Assembly (NCBI GenBank): GCA_900550525.1
Contig: URSN01000048.1
Coordinates: forward strand, 1 to 13,824
DNA length: 13,824 nucleotides
Direction: 5' to 3'
DNA from: an uncultured Eubacteriales bacterium
GTDB taxonomy: Bacteria > Bacillota > Clostridia > Christensenellales > CAG-138
This document shows positions 1 through 8,124 of this stretch, piece after piece. Position numbers and translations under genes: made by a program. Position 1 is the first letter of the stretch; each line of letters starts with the position of its first letter. The notes beneath the pieces were generated by a model that ran no database searches, had not been told where the DNA came from, and worked only from the letters and a program-made list of their open reading frames with translations.

Positions 1-65
1 CGGGGTGGGATTTGCGCGGAAGCAATCGGGCAACCCTCCCCCTTCATCCGTTACCCATTTTTCCC

Positions 66-111
66 TGCGGGGCTTTTCAAAGAAAAGCCCCGCAAAATAT
101 TTTTTGCGGGG
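66..111 (+). other. Overlapping, mutually exclusive GC hairpins (locus I)
   Basis: Arm 66-78 pairs perfectly with 82-94 (13 bp, loop AAA). Alternatively, arm 88-97 pairs perfectly with 102-111 (10 bp, 4-nt loop). The central CCCCGC at 88-93 is shared, so only one of the two can form at a time. The same three-part GCGGGG / CCCCGC / GCGGGG arrangement occurs at 7916-7963 and 9342-9384. Confidence 0.8.
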
Positions 112-178
112 AAGGTAAGTTTCGCTGACGGGCGGGCGCAGCGGACCAGCCCAGGCGGGTTCCTGGCTTTCTTTTCTG

Positions 179-212
179 GTTCTCTTTTCTTTCTCCGGAA
201 AGAAAAGAGAAC
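179..212. other. Perfect 15-bp purine/pyrimidine hairpin (locus I, internal)
   Basis: Positions 179-193 pair with 198-212 without mismatch around a TCCG loop. One arm is all pyrimidine apart from the leading G, the other all purine apart from the final C. Its near twin is at 9453-9486, with loop ACCG. Confidence 0.85.
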
Positions 213-216
213 GGAA

Positions 217-246
217 GAAAAGCCCCGCAAAATTATTTTTGCGGGG
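217..246 (-). terminator. Possible terminator downstream of ychF, inside the repeat
   Basis: Read on the minus strand, a 10-bp GC-capped stem (223-232 with 237-246, 4-nt loop) is followed by CTTTTC. This resembles a weak intrinsic terminator for transcripts leaving ychF. The U-run is short, and the structure belongs to the repeat module, so the termination role is inferred. Confidence 0.35.
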
Positions 247-312
247 AAGGCAAGCGCCGCTGACGGGCGGGCGCGGCGGGCCAACCCAAGCGGGTTCCTG
301 AGCTTTCGCTTG

Positions 313-343
313 GTTCTTTTTCTTTCACAGAAAGAAAAAGAAC
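313..343. other. Tail hairpin of locus I (14-bp perfect stem)
   Basis: Positions 313-326 pair perfectly with 330-343 around an ACA loop. The same stem lies inverted at 7819-7849, with the complementary loop TGT. It sits 20 nt past the ychF stop codon. Confidence 0.85.
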
Positions 344-363
344 AAAGAAAACACAAAAGAAAA

Positions 364-1455
364 TCAGACGTTAAAGCGGAAGAGGGCGACGTCGCCGTCC
401 TGCATGACGTAGTCCTTGCCCTCGGAGCGGACGAGGCCCTTTTCGCGGCAGGCGGCCATGGAGCCGAGGTTGGAGAGCGTATCGAAGGGGACGATCTCGG
501 CGCGGATGAAGCCGCGCTCAAAATCGGTATGGATGACGCCGGCGGCCTGCGGCGCTTTCCAGCCGCGGCGGATGGTCCAGGCGCGCACCTCATCCGCGCC
601 GGCGGTGAGGAAGCTGATGAGCCCGAGCAGCCGGTAGCACGCGCGCACGAGCTGATCGAGCCCGCTCTCCTGCACGCCCATCTCCGCGAGGAAGGCGGCC
701 TTTTCCGCCGGGTCGAGCGCGGAGACCTCCTCCTCAAGCTGCGCGCACACGGTCAGCGCCTCGGCGCCCTCGGCCGCGGCGTCCGCATACAGGCGCGCGA
801 GCGCGGCGTCCGGCGCGGCGCCGAGCGCGGCCTCGTCCACATTGGCCACATAGATGACGGGCTTGGCGGTGAGCAGGAACAGGCTGCGGAAGAACGCCGC
901 GTCCTCCTCCGCCACGGGGACGGTGCGCGCCGGGCGGCCGGCCTCGAGCGCGGCGCGGACGGTTTCGAGCAGCTCGAGCTCGCGCAGCAGGCGCTTATCG
1001 CCGCTTTTGAGCATCTTGTTCGTGCGCTCGATGCGGCGCTCGACCGTCTCCAGGTCGGCAAAGATCAGCTCGAGGTTGATCGTCTCCCGGTCGCGCGCGG
1101 GATCGACGCTGCCGTCCACGTGCACGACGTTCTCATCGGCAAAGCAGCGCACGACGTGCACGACCGCGTCCACCTCGCGGATGTGGGAGAGGAACTTGTT
1201 GCCCAGCCCCTCGCCGCGGCTGGCGCCGCGCACGAGGCCCGCGATGTCCACAAACTCGATCGTCGCGGGCGTGACCTTTTTCGGGCTGTACAGCTGTGCC
1301 AGGCGCACGAGGCGCGCGTCCGGCACCGGCACCACGCCCACGTTCGGCTCGATGGTGCAGAACGGGTAATTGGCCGCCTGCGCCCCGGCCTGTGTGATGG
1401 CGTTGAACAGCGTGCTCTTGCCCACGTTGGGCAGTCCGACGACTCCTAATTTCAT
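364..1455 (-). CDS. ychF: Redox-regulated ribosome-associated ATPase YchF/OLA1
   Basis: This is a 363-residue protein, the usual bacterial length. YchF is a TRAFAC-class P-loop protein of the Obg family that prefers ATP to GTP and binds ribosomes; it is linked to stress responses. Visible motifs are the P-loop GLPNVGKST (7-15), the switch I region NYPFCTIEPN (29-38), Walker B DIAGLV (70-75), and NVDE (205-208) where GTPases carry NKxD, which is the family's ATP-favouring hallmark. A C-terminal TGS domain runs from about 282, with the family-typical APQAAGVIHTDFERGFIRAE. An ATG eight codons into the open frame is chosen because the GTPase-like domain begins there and GGAG at 1466-1469 lies 10 nt upstream. 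It follows gltX on the same strand after a 126-nt gap that holds its own likely promoter. The gene looks intact. Confidence 0.97.
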   Translation of the reverse strand: MKLGVVGLPNVGKSTLFNAITQAGAQAANYPFCTIEPNVGVVPVPDARLVRLAQLYSPKKVTPATIEFVDIAGLVRGASRGEGLGNKFLSHIREVDAVVHVVRCFADENVVHVDGSVDPARDRETINLELIFADLETVERRIERTNKMLKSGDKRLLRELELLETVRAALEAGRPARTVPVAEEDAAFFRSLFLLTAKPVIYVANVDEAALGAAPDAALARLYADAAAEGAEALTVCAQLEEEVSALDPAEKAAFLAEMGVQESGLDQLVRACYRLLGLISFLTAGADEVRAWTIRRGWKAPQAAGVIHTDFERGFIRAEIVPFDTLSNLGSMAACREKGLVRSEGKDYVMQDGDVALFRFNV

Positions 1456-1479
1456 GGCGTATCCGCTCCTTTGCCGCAC

Positions 1480-1508
1480 ATATCAATGCGGGCTGTCCGC
1501 TTTTGCAA
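1480..1508 (-). promoter_or_regulatory. Likely sigma-70 promoter for ychF
   Basis: On the minus strand, TTGCAA (1503-1508) and TGATAT (1480-1485) are separated by exactly 17 nt. Transcription would start near 1473, giving a very short leader that still includes the GGAG ribosome site. The 1509-1581 remainder of the gap is GC-rich, with a small CGCGCC-GCA-GGCGCG hairpin but no T-run, so I do not call a gltX terminator. Confidence 0.5.
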
Positions 1509-1581
1509 TCCGGCGCGCGGCGGGCGGCCCGGTCAGGCCGCGCCTGCGGCGCGCGCGTTTAACCCGGCGTGCGAGCGCGGC

Positions 1582-3018
1582 TCACAGGCGGGAAAGCCCC
1601 GCCTCCAGGCGCCGCAGCGCTTCCTCCCGCCCGAGCAGCGCGGCGATCTCAATGGCGCCGCCGGGCGTGACCTGCCGGCCCGAGAGCGCGATGCGCACCG
1701 GCCAGAGCAGCGTGCCGTTCTTCATGCCCCGCGCGGCGGCAAGGCCGAGCAGCGCGTCGTGCAGCGCCGCCTCCGTCCACGCCGGCAGCGCGGCGAGCGC
1801 CGGGAGCACCGCCTCGAGCACGTCCCTGGCCACCTGCGGGTCGGTCTTTGACTTTTTGCTCGTGAACAGCGCCGCGTCGTACGCCGGCAGCGCGGCGAGG
1901 AAATCCACCATGCCGGGGATCTGCGTGAACACCTCCGTGCGCGGCTGGAGGATGCGGCAGAGGATGTCCGCGTCCATGCGCGCAACGCCCGCCTGTTCAT
2001 AGTAGGGCATGGCGTGCTCCGTGAACGCCTCCGGCGTGAGGCGGCGGATGTATTCGGCGTTCATCCAGGTGAGCTTGTTCACATCGAAGATGGCGGGGGA
2101 CTTGCTCATGCCCTCGATGGAGAACGCGTCCACCAGCTCCGGCAGCGTGAAGAACTCCCGCTCGTCGCCCGGGTTCCAGCCCAGAAGCGCCACATAGTTG
2201 ACGATCGCCTCGGCCAGGTAGCCCTTGTTCAGGTAGTCCTCAAAATAGGCGTCGCCGTCGCGCTTGGAGAGCTTGTGCGTCGCGTCGCGCATGATCTGCG
2301 TCATGTGGATGTACACGGGCTTTTCCCAGCCGAACGCCTCGTAGAGCAGGTTGTACTTGGGGGTGCTGGCCAGGTACTCGTTGCCGCGCATGACGTGCGT
2401 GACGCCCATGGTATGGTCGTCGATGACGTTGGCGAAGTTGTAGGTGGGCATGCCGTCGGCCTTGATGAGGATCATGTCGTCCAGGTCCGCGCAGTCCACG
2501 GCGATGTGGCCGTAGATCACATCGTCAAACGACGCCTCGCCGCGCTCCGGCACGTTCTGGCGGATGACGTGCGGCTCGCCCGCGGCCAGGCGGCGCGCCA
2601 CCTCCTCCGCCGGCAGGTGCAGGCAGTGCTTGTCGTACTTGAAGGTCTCGCCGCGCGCGGCGGCCGCCGCGCGGCGCGCGTCCAGCTCCTCCTCCGTGCA
2701 GAAGCAGTAATACGCCTTGCCCTCGCGCACGAGCCGCTCGGCATAGGGCAGGTAGAGCGCCTGCCGCTCGCTCTGCACATACGGGCCGTAATCGCCGCCC
2801 ACGTCCGGGCCCTCGTCCCAGTCGAGGCCGATGCTGCGCAGCGTGCGGTAGATGACCTCCACCGCGCCCTCCACATAGCGGCCGCGGTCGGTATCCTCGA
2901 TGCGCAGGATGAAGCGGCCGCCGTTGTGCCGCGCGTAGAGCCAGGTGTACAGCGCGCTGCGCAGGTTGCCAAGGTGCATGTAGCCCGTGGGGCTCGGGGC
3001 GAATCGCGTTCTGACCAT
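1582..3018 (-). CDS. gltX: Glutamate-tRNA ligase (GluRS)
   Basis: This 478-residue class I aminoacyl-tRNA synthetase charges tRNA-Glu with glutamate in the cytoplasm. The nucleotide-binding HIGH-type motif is PSPTGYMHLGN (8-18), with IEDTDRGR at 40-47, RGNEYLAS at 211-218 and the KMSKS-type loop KLSKRDG at 249-255. The stem-contact region MSKSPAIFDVNKLTWMN (304-320) precedes a helical anticodon-binding half. Length and motif order fit bacterial GluRS. The start is the ATG directly before RTRFAPSPTG, with AAGGGGG (3024-3030) 5 nt upstream overlapping the glnS stop codon. The upstream frame continues but overlaps glnS, so the long form is rejected. It is the second gene of the glnS operon (11-nt gap). 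Whether it also mischarges tRNA-Gln cannot be read from motifs alone; a GlnRS next door makes a discriminating enzyme more likely. Confidence 0.96.
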   Translation of the reverse strand: MVRTRFAPSPTGYMHLGNLRSALYTWLYARHNGGRFILRIEDTDRGRYVEGAVEVIYRTLRSIGLDWDEGPDVGGDYGPYVQSERQALYLPYAERLVREGKAYYCFCTEEELDARRAAAAARGETFKYDKHCLHLPAEEVARRLAAGEPHVIRQNVPERGEASFDDVIYGHIAVDCADLDDMILIKADGMPTYNFANVIDDHTMGVTHVMRGNEYLASTPKYNLLYEAFGWEKPVYIHMTQIMRDATHKLSKRDGDAYFEDYLNKGYLAEAIVNYVALLGWNPGDEREFFTLPELVDAFSIEGMSKSPAIFDVNKLTWMNAEYIRRLTPEAFTEHAMPYYEQAGVARMDADILCRILQPRTEVFTQIPGMVDFLAALPAYDAALFTSKKSKTDPQVARDVLEAVLPALAALPAWTEAALHDALLGLAAARGMKNGTLLWPVRIALSGRQVTPGGAIEIAALLGREEALRRLEAGLSRL

Positions 3019-3029
3019 GCGTTCCCCCT

Positions 3030-4688
<1,659 letters not shown>

Positions 4689-4726
4689 CCCTGTCCGCCT
4701 CCCTGCCTGTTCTCTTGTTTCCTCTT

Positions 4727-4755
4727 ATTATCGCCGCAGGAGCCGGAATTGTCAA
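4727..4755 (-). promoter_or_regulatory. Near-consensus sigma-70 promoter for glnS-gltX
   Basis: On the minus strand, a perfect TTGACA (4750-4755) is followed after 17 nt by GATAAT (4727-4732), one base from consensus. Transcription would start near 4720, giving a leader of about 30 nt before the glnS ATG. There is no room for a T-box leader, which is notable for a synthetase operon in a Bacillota-like genome. Confidence 0.8.
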
Positions 4756-4772
4756 CGCGCCTTTTGCGCGCG

Positions 4773-4788
4773 GCGCGCCGCGGCGCGC
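4773..4788. promoter_or_regulatory. 16-bp perfect palindrome between divergent promoters
   Basis: GCGCGCCGCGGCGCGC is its own reverse complement and lies between the glnS and 4896-gene promoters. It could be an operator, but pure G/C palindromes arise easily in such GC-rich DNA. Confidence 0.25.
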
Positions 4789-4792
4789 AGCC

Positions 4793-4834
4793 GTTTGTGC
4801 ACGCGGCCCATATGTTTGCGCGCGCGGCCCATAT
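4793..4834 (+). repeat. Tandem 21-bp direct repeat overlapping a promoter
   Basis: Two adjoining 21-bp units (4793-4813 and 4814-4834) share GTTTGxGCxCGCGGCCCATAT and differ at two positions only. The second unit contains the -35 hexamer of the downstream promoter, and the first lies just upstream. A 21-bp period is two helical turns, so both copies face the same side of the DNA. A regulator site is plausible but inferred. Confidence 0.7.
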
Positions 4835-4844
4835 ATGATATACT
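4816..4844 (+). promoter_or_regulatory. Likely sigma-70 promoter for the 4896-7785 operon
   Basis: TTGCGC (4816-4821) and TATACT (4839-4844) are 17 nt apart. The predicted start near 4851 gives a leader of about 45 nt before the ATG at 4896. The -35 lies inside the 21-bp repeat, so a factor bound there could control it. Confidence 0.6.
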
Positions 4845-4895
4845 CTTGCATCATCGGGGCGGGCCGACCGCGCCCGCCGGAGAGGACGCACATCC

Positions 4896-5771
4896 ATGGA
4901 ACAGGAGCTCAAACGCATCGCATTCATCGGCGCGGGGGTCATGGGCGCGCCCATGGCGGGCCACCTCATCGACGCCGGCTACGAGGTACACCTGTACACG
5001 CGCACGCAGGCAAAGGCGGAGCCGCTCGTCCGCCGCGGCGCGATCTGGCACGGTTCGCCGGCGGAGGCCGTGGCGGGGGCGGACGCGGCGATCACCATCG
5101 TCGGCTTCCCGCCGGACGTGGAGGCGGTCTATTTCGCCGCGGACGGGCTGATCGCGCATGCGCGGCCCGGCGCGCTGCTCATCGACATGACGACCACGGC
5201 CCCGTCGCTCTCGGTGCGCATCTACGAGGCGGCGAAGGCGCGCGGCGTGGCCGCGCTGGACGCGCCCGTCTCCGGCGGGGACGTGGGCGCGCGCAACGCG
5301 ACGCTCTCCATCATGGCCGGCGGCGACGCGGAGGCGTATGCGCGGGCGCTGCCGCTGCTCAGCCGCCTCGGCAGCACGGTGCACCACACCGGCCCCGCCG
5401 GCACCGGGCAGCACACCAAGATGGCCAACCAGATCGCCCTGGCGGGCGCCATCGCCGGCGTGTGCGAGGCGCTGACCTACGCGCGCAGCGTCGGGCTCGA
5501 CCCGGAGAACATGCTCTCGTGCATCAGCGGCGGCGCGGCCGGCTCCTGGCAGATGTCCAACATGGCGCCGCGCATCCTCAGGGGGGATATGGCCCCGGGC
5601 TTTTTCATCAAGCACCAGGTCAAGGACCTGCGCATCGCGCGCGCCGAGGCGCAGGCGCGCGGCGCGGCGCTGCCGGTGCTCGACGACGTGGCGGACATGT
5701 ACGAGCGGCTGCTCGCCGCGGGCGACGGGGAGCTGGGCACGCAGGCGCTCATCCGCGCCTACGGCGGCTGA
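4896..5771 (+). CDS. Beta-hydroxyacid dehydrogenase (3-hydroxyisobutyrate dehydrogenase / tartronate semialdehyde reductase family)
   Basis: This 291-residue cytoplasmic NAD(P)-dependent oxidoreductase of the 6-phosphogluconate-dehydrogenase-like superfamily interconverts a beta-hydroxyacid and its semialdehyde. The N-terminal Rossmann fold has FIGAGVMGAPMA (10-21). The substrate motif DAPVSGG spans 122-128, and the catalytic lysine is K175 in GTGQHTKMANQI (169-180). The all-helical C-terminal domain is complete, and the length is normal for the family. The start ATG has a GGAGAGG-type site about 10 nt upstream. It is the first gene behind the 4816-4844 promoter, 36-42 nt before the PLP enzyme, so the two are probably co-transcribed. 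The exact substrate (3-hydroxyisobutyrate, tartronate semialdehyde, succinate semialdehyde or another) cannot be told from the motifs. Its place beside a lipid-type condensing enzyme is unexplained. Confidence 0.9.
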   Translation: MEQELKRIAFIGAGVMGAPMAGHLIDAGYEVHLYTRTQAKAEPLVRRGAIWHGSPAEAVAGADAAITIVGFPPDVEAVYFAADGLIAHARPGALLIDMTTTAPSLSVRIYEAAKARGVAALDAPVSGGDVGARNATLSIMAGGDAEAYARALPLLSRLGSTVHHTGPAGTGQHTKMANQIALAGAIAGVCEALTYARSVGLDPENMLSCISGGAAGSWQMSNMAPRILRGDMAPGFFIKHQVKDLRIARAEAQARGAALPVLDDVADMYERLLAAGDGELGTQALIRAYGG

Positions 5772-5813
5772 GGCCGCGCGCCGCACACGCACAGACGGGA
5801 GGGGACAGTGCCC

Positions 5814-6995
5814 ATGCGCGACATCTTTGACAAACCGAAAAACGAATACGCCGAGCAGGCGCGCCGGCTCGGCATCTACCCGTATTTCCACGAGCTCGAA
5901 TCCCGCCAGGACGTGGAGGTCGTCATGGAAGGGAAGCGCCGCATCATGCTCGGCTCCAACAACTACCTGGGGCTCACGGTGCATCCGCGCGTGATCGAGG
6001 CCGGGCGGGCGGCGCTGGCCGAATACGGTTCCGGCTGCTCCGGCTCGCGCATTCTCAACGGCACGCTCGCGCTGCACACGCAGCTCGAGCGCGAGCTTGC
6101 GGAGTTTCTCCGCCGCGAGGCCGTGATGACCTTCTCCACGGGCTTTCAGACCAACCTCGGCGTCATCGCCGCGCTGTGCGGGCGGGAGGACTGCGTGCTC
6201 ATCGACAAGGAGGACCACGCCAGCATCTACGACGGCTGCAAGCTCTCCTATGCGAAGATGGCGCGCTACCGCCACAGCGACATGGAGGACCTTGAGAACC
6301 GCCTGCGCCAGGTGCCGGAGCACATGGGCTGCCTGATCGTGACCGACGGCGTGTTCTCCATGGGCGGCGATATCTGCAAATTGCCGGAGATCGTGCGCCT
6401 TGCCAGGCGCTACGGCGCGCGCGTCATGGTGGACGACGCGCACGGCCTCGGCGTCATCGGCCCGGGCGGGCGCGGCACGGCGGCCTATTTCGGCCTCGAG
6501 GACGAGGTGGACGTCATCATGGGCACGTTCTCCAAGTCCCTCGCGTCCATCGGCGGCTACATGGCCGCCAGCGCGGACGTGGTGGACTATGTGCGCCATG
6601 CTGCGCGGCCGTATATCTTCTGCGCGTCCATCCCGCCCGCCTCCGGCGCCACGGCGCGCGAGGCGCTGCGCATCCTGCGCGAGCAGCCGGAGCTGCCGGA
6701 GCGGCTGCTGTCGCTTTCCCGCTACATGCGCGCGGCGCTGCACCGCCGCGGCGTGCCCATCCGCGAGAGCGATACGCCCATCATCCCCATCTACACGCAC
6801 GACGCGCTCAACACCCTCACCGTCGCCAAGGAGCTCTACGACGAGGGCGTATACGTCAACCCCGTGCTGCCGCCGGCGGTGCATCCGCTCGAGTGCCTGC
6901 TGCGCACAAGCTATATGGCCACGCACACCGAGGCGCTGCTGGACGAGGCGGCCGACATCATCGAACGGGTGGTGAAACGACATGAACAACACTGA
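5814..6995 (+). CDS. Serine palmitoyltransferase-like alpha-oxoamine synthase (PLP)
   Basis: This 393-residue fold-type I PLP enzyme belongs to the group that joins an amino acid to an acyl thioester with loss of CO2. K241 in GTFSKSLASIGG (237-248) is the expected Schiff-base lysine, H135 in DHASIYDG (134-141) the ring-stacking histidine, and D208/H210 in DDAHGLGVIG the cofactor contacts. R364 in LLRTSYMATHT matches the arginine that holds the substrate carboxylate. GSGCSGSRILNGTLALH (72-88) and YVNPVLPPAV (347-356) resemble bacterial serine palmitoyltransferases, not BioF or Kbl as I remember them. Palmitoyl-CoA plus serine would give 3-ketosphinganine; with cysteate it would give a sulfonolipid precursor. 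ATG 5814 and an in-frame GTG at 5808 are both possible, since GGGAGG (5797-5802) lies 11 or 5 nt away. The stop overlaps the next gene by 14 nt. Confidence 0.85.
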   Translation: MRDIFDKPKNEYAEQARRLGIYPYFHELESRQDVEVVMEGKRRIMLGSNNYLGLTVHPRVIEAGRAALAEYGSGCSGSRILNGTLALHTQLERELAEFLRREAVMTFSTGFQTNLGVIAALCGREDCVLIDKEDHASIYDGCKLSYAKMARYRHSDMEDLENRLRQVPEHMGCLIVTDGVFSMGGDICKLPEIVRLARRYGARVMVDDAHGLGVIGPGGRGTAAYFGLEDEVDVIMGTFSKSLASIGGYMAASADVVDYVRHAARPYIFCASIPPASGATAREALRILREQPELPERLLSLSRYMRAALHRRGVPIRESDTPIIPIYTHDALNTLTVAKELYDEGVYVNPVLPPAVHPLECLLRTSYMATHTEALLDEAADIIERVVKRHEQH

Positions 6996-7785
6996 AGCGC
7001 GCGTGGCGCTGGTCACCGGCGCGTCGAGCGGCATCGGCCTTGCGGCGGCAAACGCGCTGCTGGACGCGGGCTATAGCGTCTACGGCCTGAGCCGCCATCC
7101 CTTCCCCGGCGCGCGCCATACGCATCTTGTGGCCGACGTGACGGACGAGGCGCAGGTGCGCGCCGCGGTGGACGCGGTGCTCGCGCGCGAGGGGCACGTC
7201 GACCTGCTGGTGAACAACGCGGGCTTTGGCATCTCCGGCGCGGTCGAGTTCACGGACGACGCGGCCGCGCGCCGCCAGTTCGACGTGAACCTGTTCGGCA
7301 CGCTCAACTGCATCCGCGCCGTCGCGCCGCACATGCGCGCGCGGCATGGCGGCACCATCCTGAACGTCGGTTCCGTCGCCGGGTCGATCCCGATCCCGTT
7401 CCAGGCGTTCTATTCGGCGGCCAAGGCGGCCGTCGCCTCGGTGACGATGGCGCTGCAAAACGAGCTCAGGCCCTTCTCCGTCAACGTGTGCGCGCTGCTG
7501 CCGGGGGACGTGCGCACCGGCTTTACCGCCGCGCGCGAAAAAAACGCCGCCGGGAGCGAGGTCTATACCGCCCTCGCCCGCTCCGTCGCCGGCATGGAGC
7601 GCGACGAGCAGAACGGCATGGCACCGGAGGCCATCGGCCGCCGCATCGCCGCCATCGCCGGCAAACGCCGCCCCAAGGCGCTCTATTCGTGCGGGCTGCA
7701 ATACCAGTTCTTCCTGCTCCTTGCACGCCTGCTGCCCGTGCGCGCGCTCAACCGCCTCGTCGGCCTGCTCTACGCAAAGCCCTGA
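6982..7785 (+). CDS. Short-chain dehydrogenase/reductase, candidate 3-ketosphinganine-type reductase
   Basis: This 267-residue classical SDR uses NAD(P)H to reduce a ketone or oxidise an alcohol. The cofactor motif is TGASSGIG (12-19), with NNAG at 78-81. The catalytic set is N103, S131, Y144 and K148 (YSAAK). The C-terminal tail QYQFFLLLARLLPVRALNRLVGLL (split here: QYQFFLLLARLL, then PVRALNRLVGLL) is hydrophobic and could bind membrane, as expected for an enzyme acting on a lipid. The ATG lies 14 nt inside the end of the PLP enzyme gene, suggesting translational coupling and a shared pathway. The natural inference is reduction of that enzyme's 3-keto product. SDR specificity is not readable from motifs, so the substrate is a hypothesis. 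Downstream is repeat locus II. Confidence 0.88.
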   Translation: MNNTEARVALVTGASSGIGLAAANALLDAGYSVYGLSRHPFPGARHTHLVADVTDEAQVRAAVDAVLAREGHVDLLVNNAGFGISGAVEFTDDAAARRQFDVNLFGTLNCIRAVAPHMRARHGGTILNVGSVAGSIPIPFQAFYSAAKAAVASVTMALQNELRPFSVNVCALLPGDVRTGFTAAREKNAAGSEVYTALARSVAGMERDEQNGMAPEAIGRRIAAIAGKRRPKALYSCGLQYQFFLLLARLLPVRALNRLVGLLYAKP

Positions 7786-7818
7786 TCCGCGCGCCGTTCT
7801 TTTCGCTTAGCTTTTTAT

Positions 7819-7849
7819 GTTCTTTTTCTTTCTGTGAAAGAAAAAGAAC
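7819..7849. other. Tail hairpin of locus II (14-bp perfect stem)
   Basis: Positions 7819-7832 pair perfectly with 7836-7849 around a TGT loop, 33 nt past the SDR stop codon. The whole hairpin is the reverse complement of 313-343. Confidence 0.85.
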
Positions 7850-7915
7850 CAAGCGAAAGCTCAGGAATCTGCTCCGGCAACGCCGCCGCGCCCGCCCGTC
7901 AGCGGCGCTTGCCTT

Positions 7916-7945
7916 CCCCGCAAAAAATATTTTGCGGGGCTTTTC
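7916..7945 (+). terminator. Possible intrinsic terminator after the SDR gene
   Basis: CCCCGCAAAA (7916-7925) pairs perfectly with 7930-7939 and is followed by CTTTTC. The second arm can instead pair forward: 7933-7945 with 7951-7963, 13 bp. Termination is therefore plausible for rightward transcripts but depends on which hairpin forms. Confidence 0.4.
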
Positions 7946-8047
7946 TGAAAGAAAAGCCCCGCAGGGAAAAACAGGAAACGTATGAAGGGGGCGGTCCGCC
8001 CGATTGTTTCCGCTCATCCCCCTCCCCGTTAAGGTTTCTTTTCTTTG

Positions 8048-8084
8048 GTTCTTTCTTTTCTTTTCCCGAAAGAAAAGAAAGAAC
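8048..8084. other. Head hairpin of locus II (16-bp perfect stem)
   Basis: Positions 8048-8063 pair perfectly with 8069-8084. The equivalent in locus III is 9221-9257, also with a 16-bp stem. It lies 40 nt past the stop codon of the membrane-protein gene. Confidence 0.85.
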
Positions 8085-8124
8085 AGAGAAAAAAGAACAG
8101 AAAACGAACCGGGCGTCGGGGCGG

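Larger units (their letters stand above)
1..351 (+). repeat. Composite intergenic hairpin repeat, locus I (5' end cut by window)
   Basis: There is no credible gene here. The stretch is a chain of stem-loops matching loci II (7802-8098, inverted) and III (9205-9633). Positions 1-65 match the linker of the other copies (compare 9278-9341), so the head hairpin lies before the window. Then come overlapping GC hairpins (66-111), a dyad box (123-143), a purine/pyrimidine hairpin (179-212), a second GC hairpin (223-246), a second dyad box (257-279) and the tail hairpin (313-343). The part from 82 onward is a tandem duplication: gaaaagccccgca recurs at 82 and 217, and cgctgacggg at 123 and 258, both with a period of 135 bp. 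The tail ends 20 nt from the ychF stop codon. ORFs crossing it are Lys/Arg/Ser/Phe-rich shadows of the hairpins. The repeat nature is seen directly; the function is unknown. Confidence 0.85.
7802..8098 (-). repeat. Composite intergenic hairpin repeat, locus II (inverted, one module)
   Basis: This fills the gap between two convergent genes (SDR ending at 7785, membrane protein ending at 8125). Read on the minus strand, it has the same order as locus III: head hairpin (8048-8084), linker with ATGAGCGGAAACAATCGGGCGG, two overlapping GC hairpins (7916-7963), a dyad box (about 7883-7905) and the tail hairpin (7819-7849). It carries a single copy of the module that is duplicated in loci I and III. 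An extra outer stem, TTCGCTT (7802-7808) with AAGCGAA (7851-7857), encloses the tail hairpin. No gene is supported here. Confidence 0.85.

Noticed and set aside
82..351. Possible CRISPR array
   Set aside because: The repeat period is about 135 bp with only two units, and the intervening sequence is itself repeated, so there are no unique spacers.
51..737. Basic, Ser/Arg-rich frame through repeat locus I into ychF
   Set aside because: Its Lys/Arg and Phe/Ser runs simply translate the purine and pyrimidine hairpin arms, and the rest is a wrong-frame read of ychF.
310..1449. Long open frame opposite ychF (and similar long frames opposite gltX, glnS, the dehydrogenase and xdhC)
   Set aside because: High GC leaves antisense frames open. 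These run opposite genes with clear motifs and have skewed Arg/Ala/His composition and no domain signs.
1509..1581. Intrinsic terminator after gltX
   Set aside because: GC hairpins are present but no T-run follows in the direction of transcription.
5814..6995. Assignment as BioF (8-amino-7-oxononanoate synthase) or Kbl (glycine C-acetyltransferase)
   Set aside because: The GSGCSGSRILNGTLALH and YVNPVLPPAV segments fit serine palmitoyltransferases better, and there are no biotin or threonine-degradation genes nearby. It remains the main alternative.
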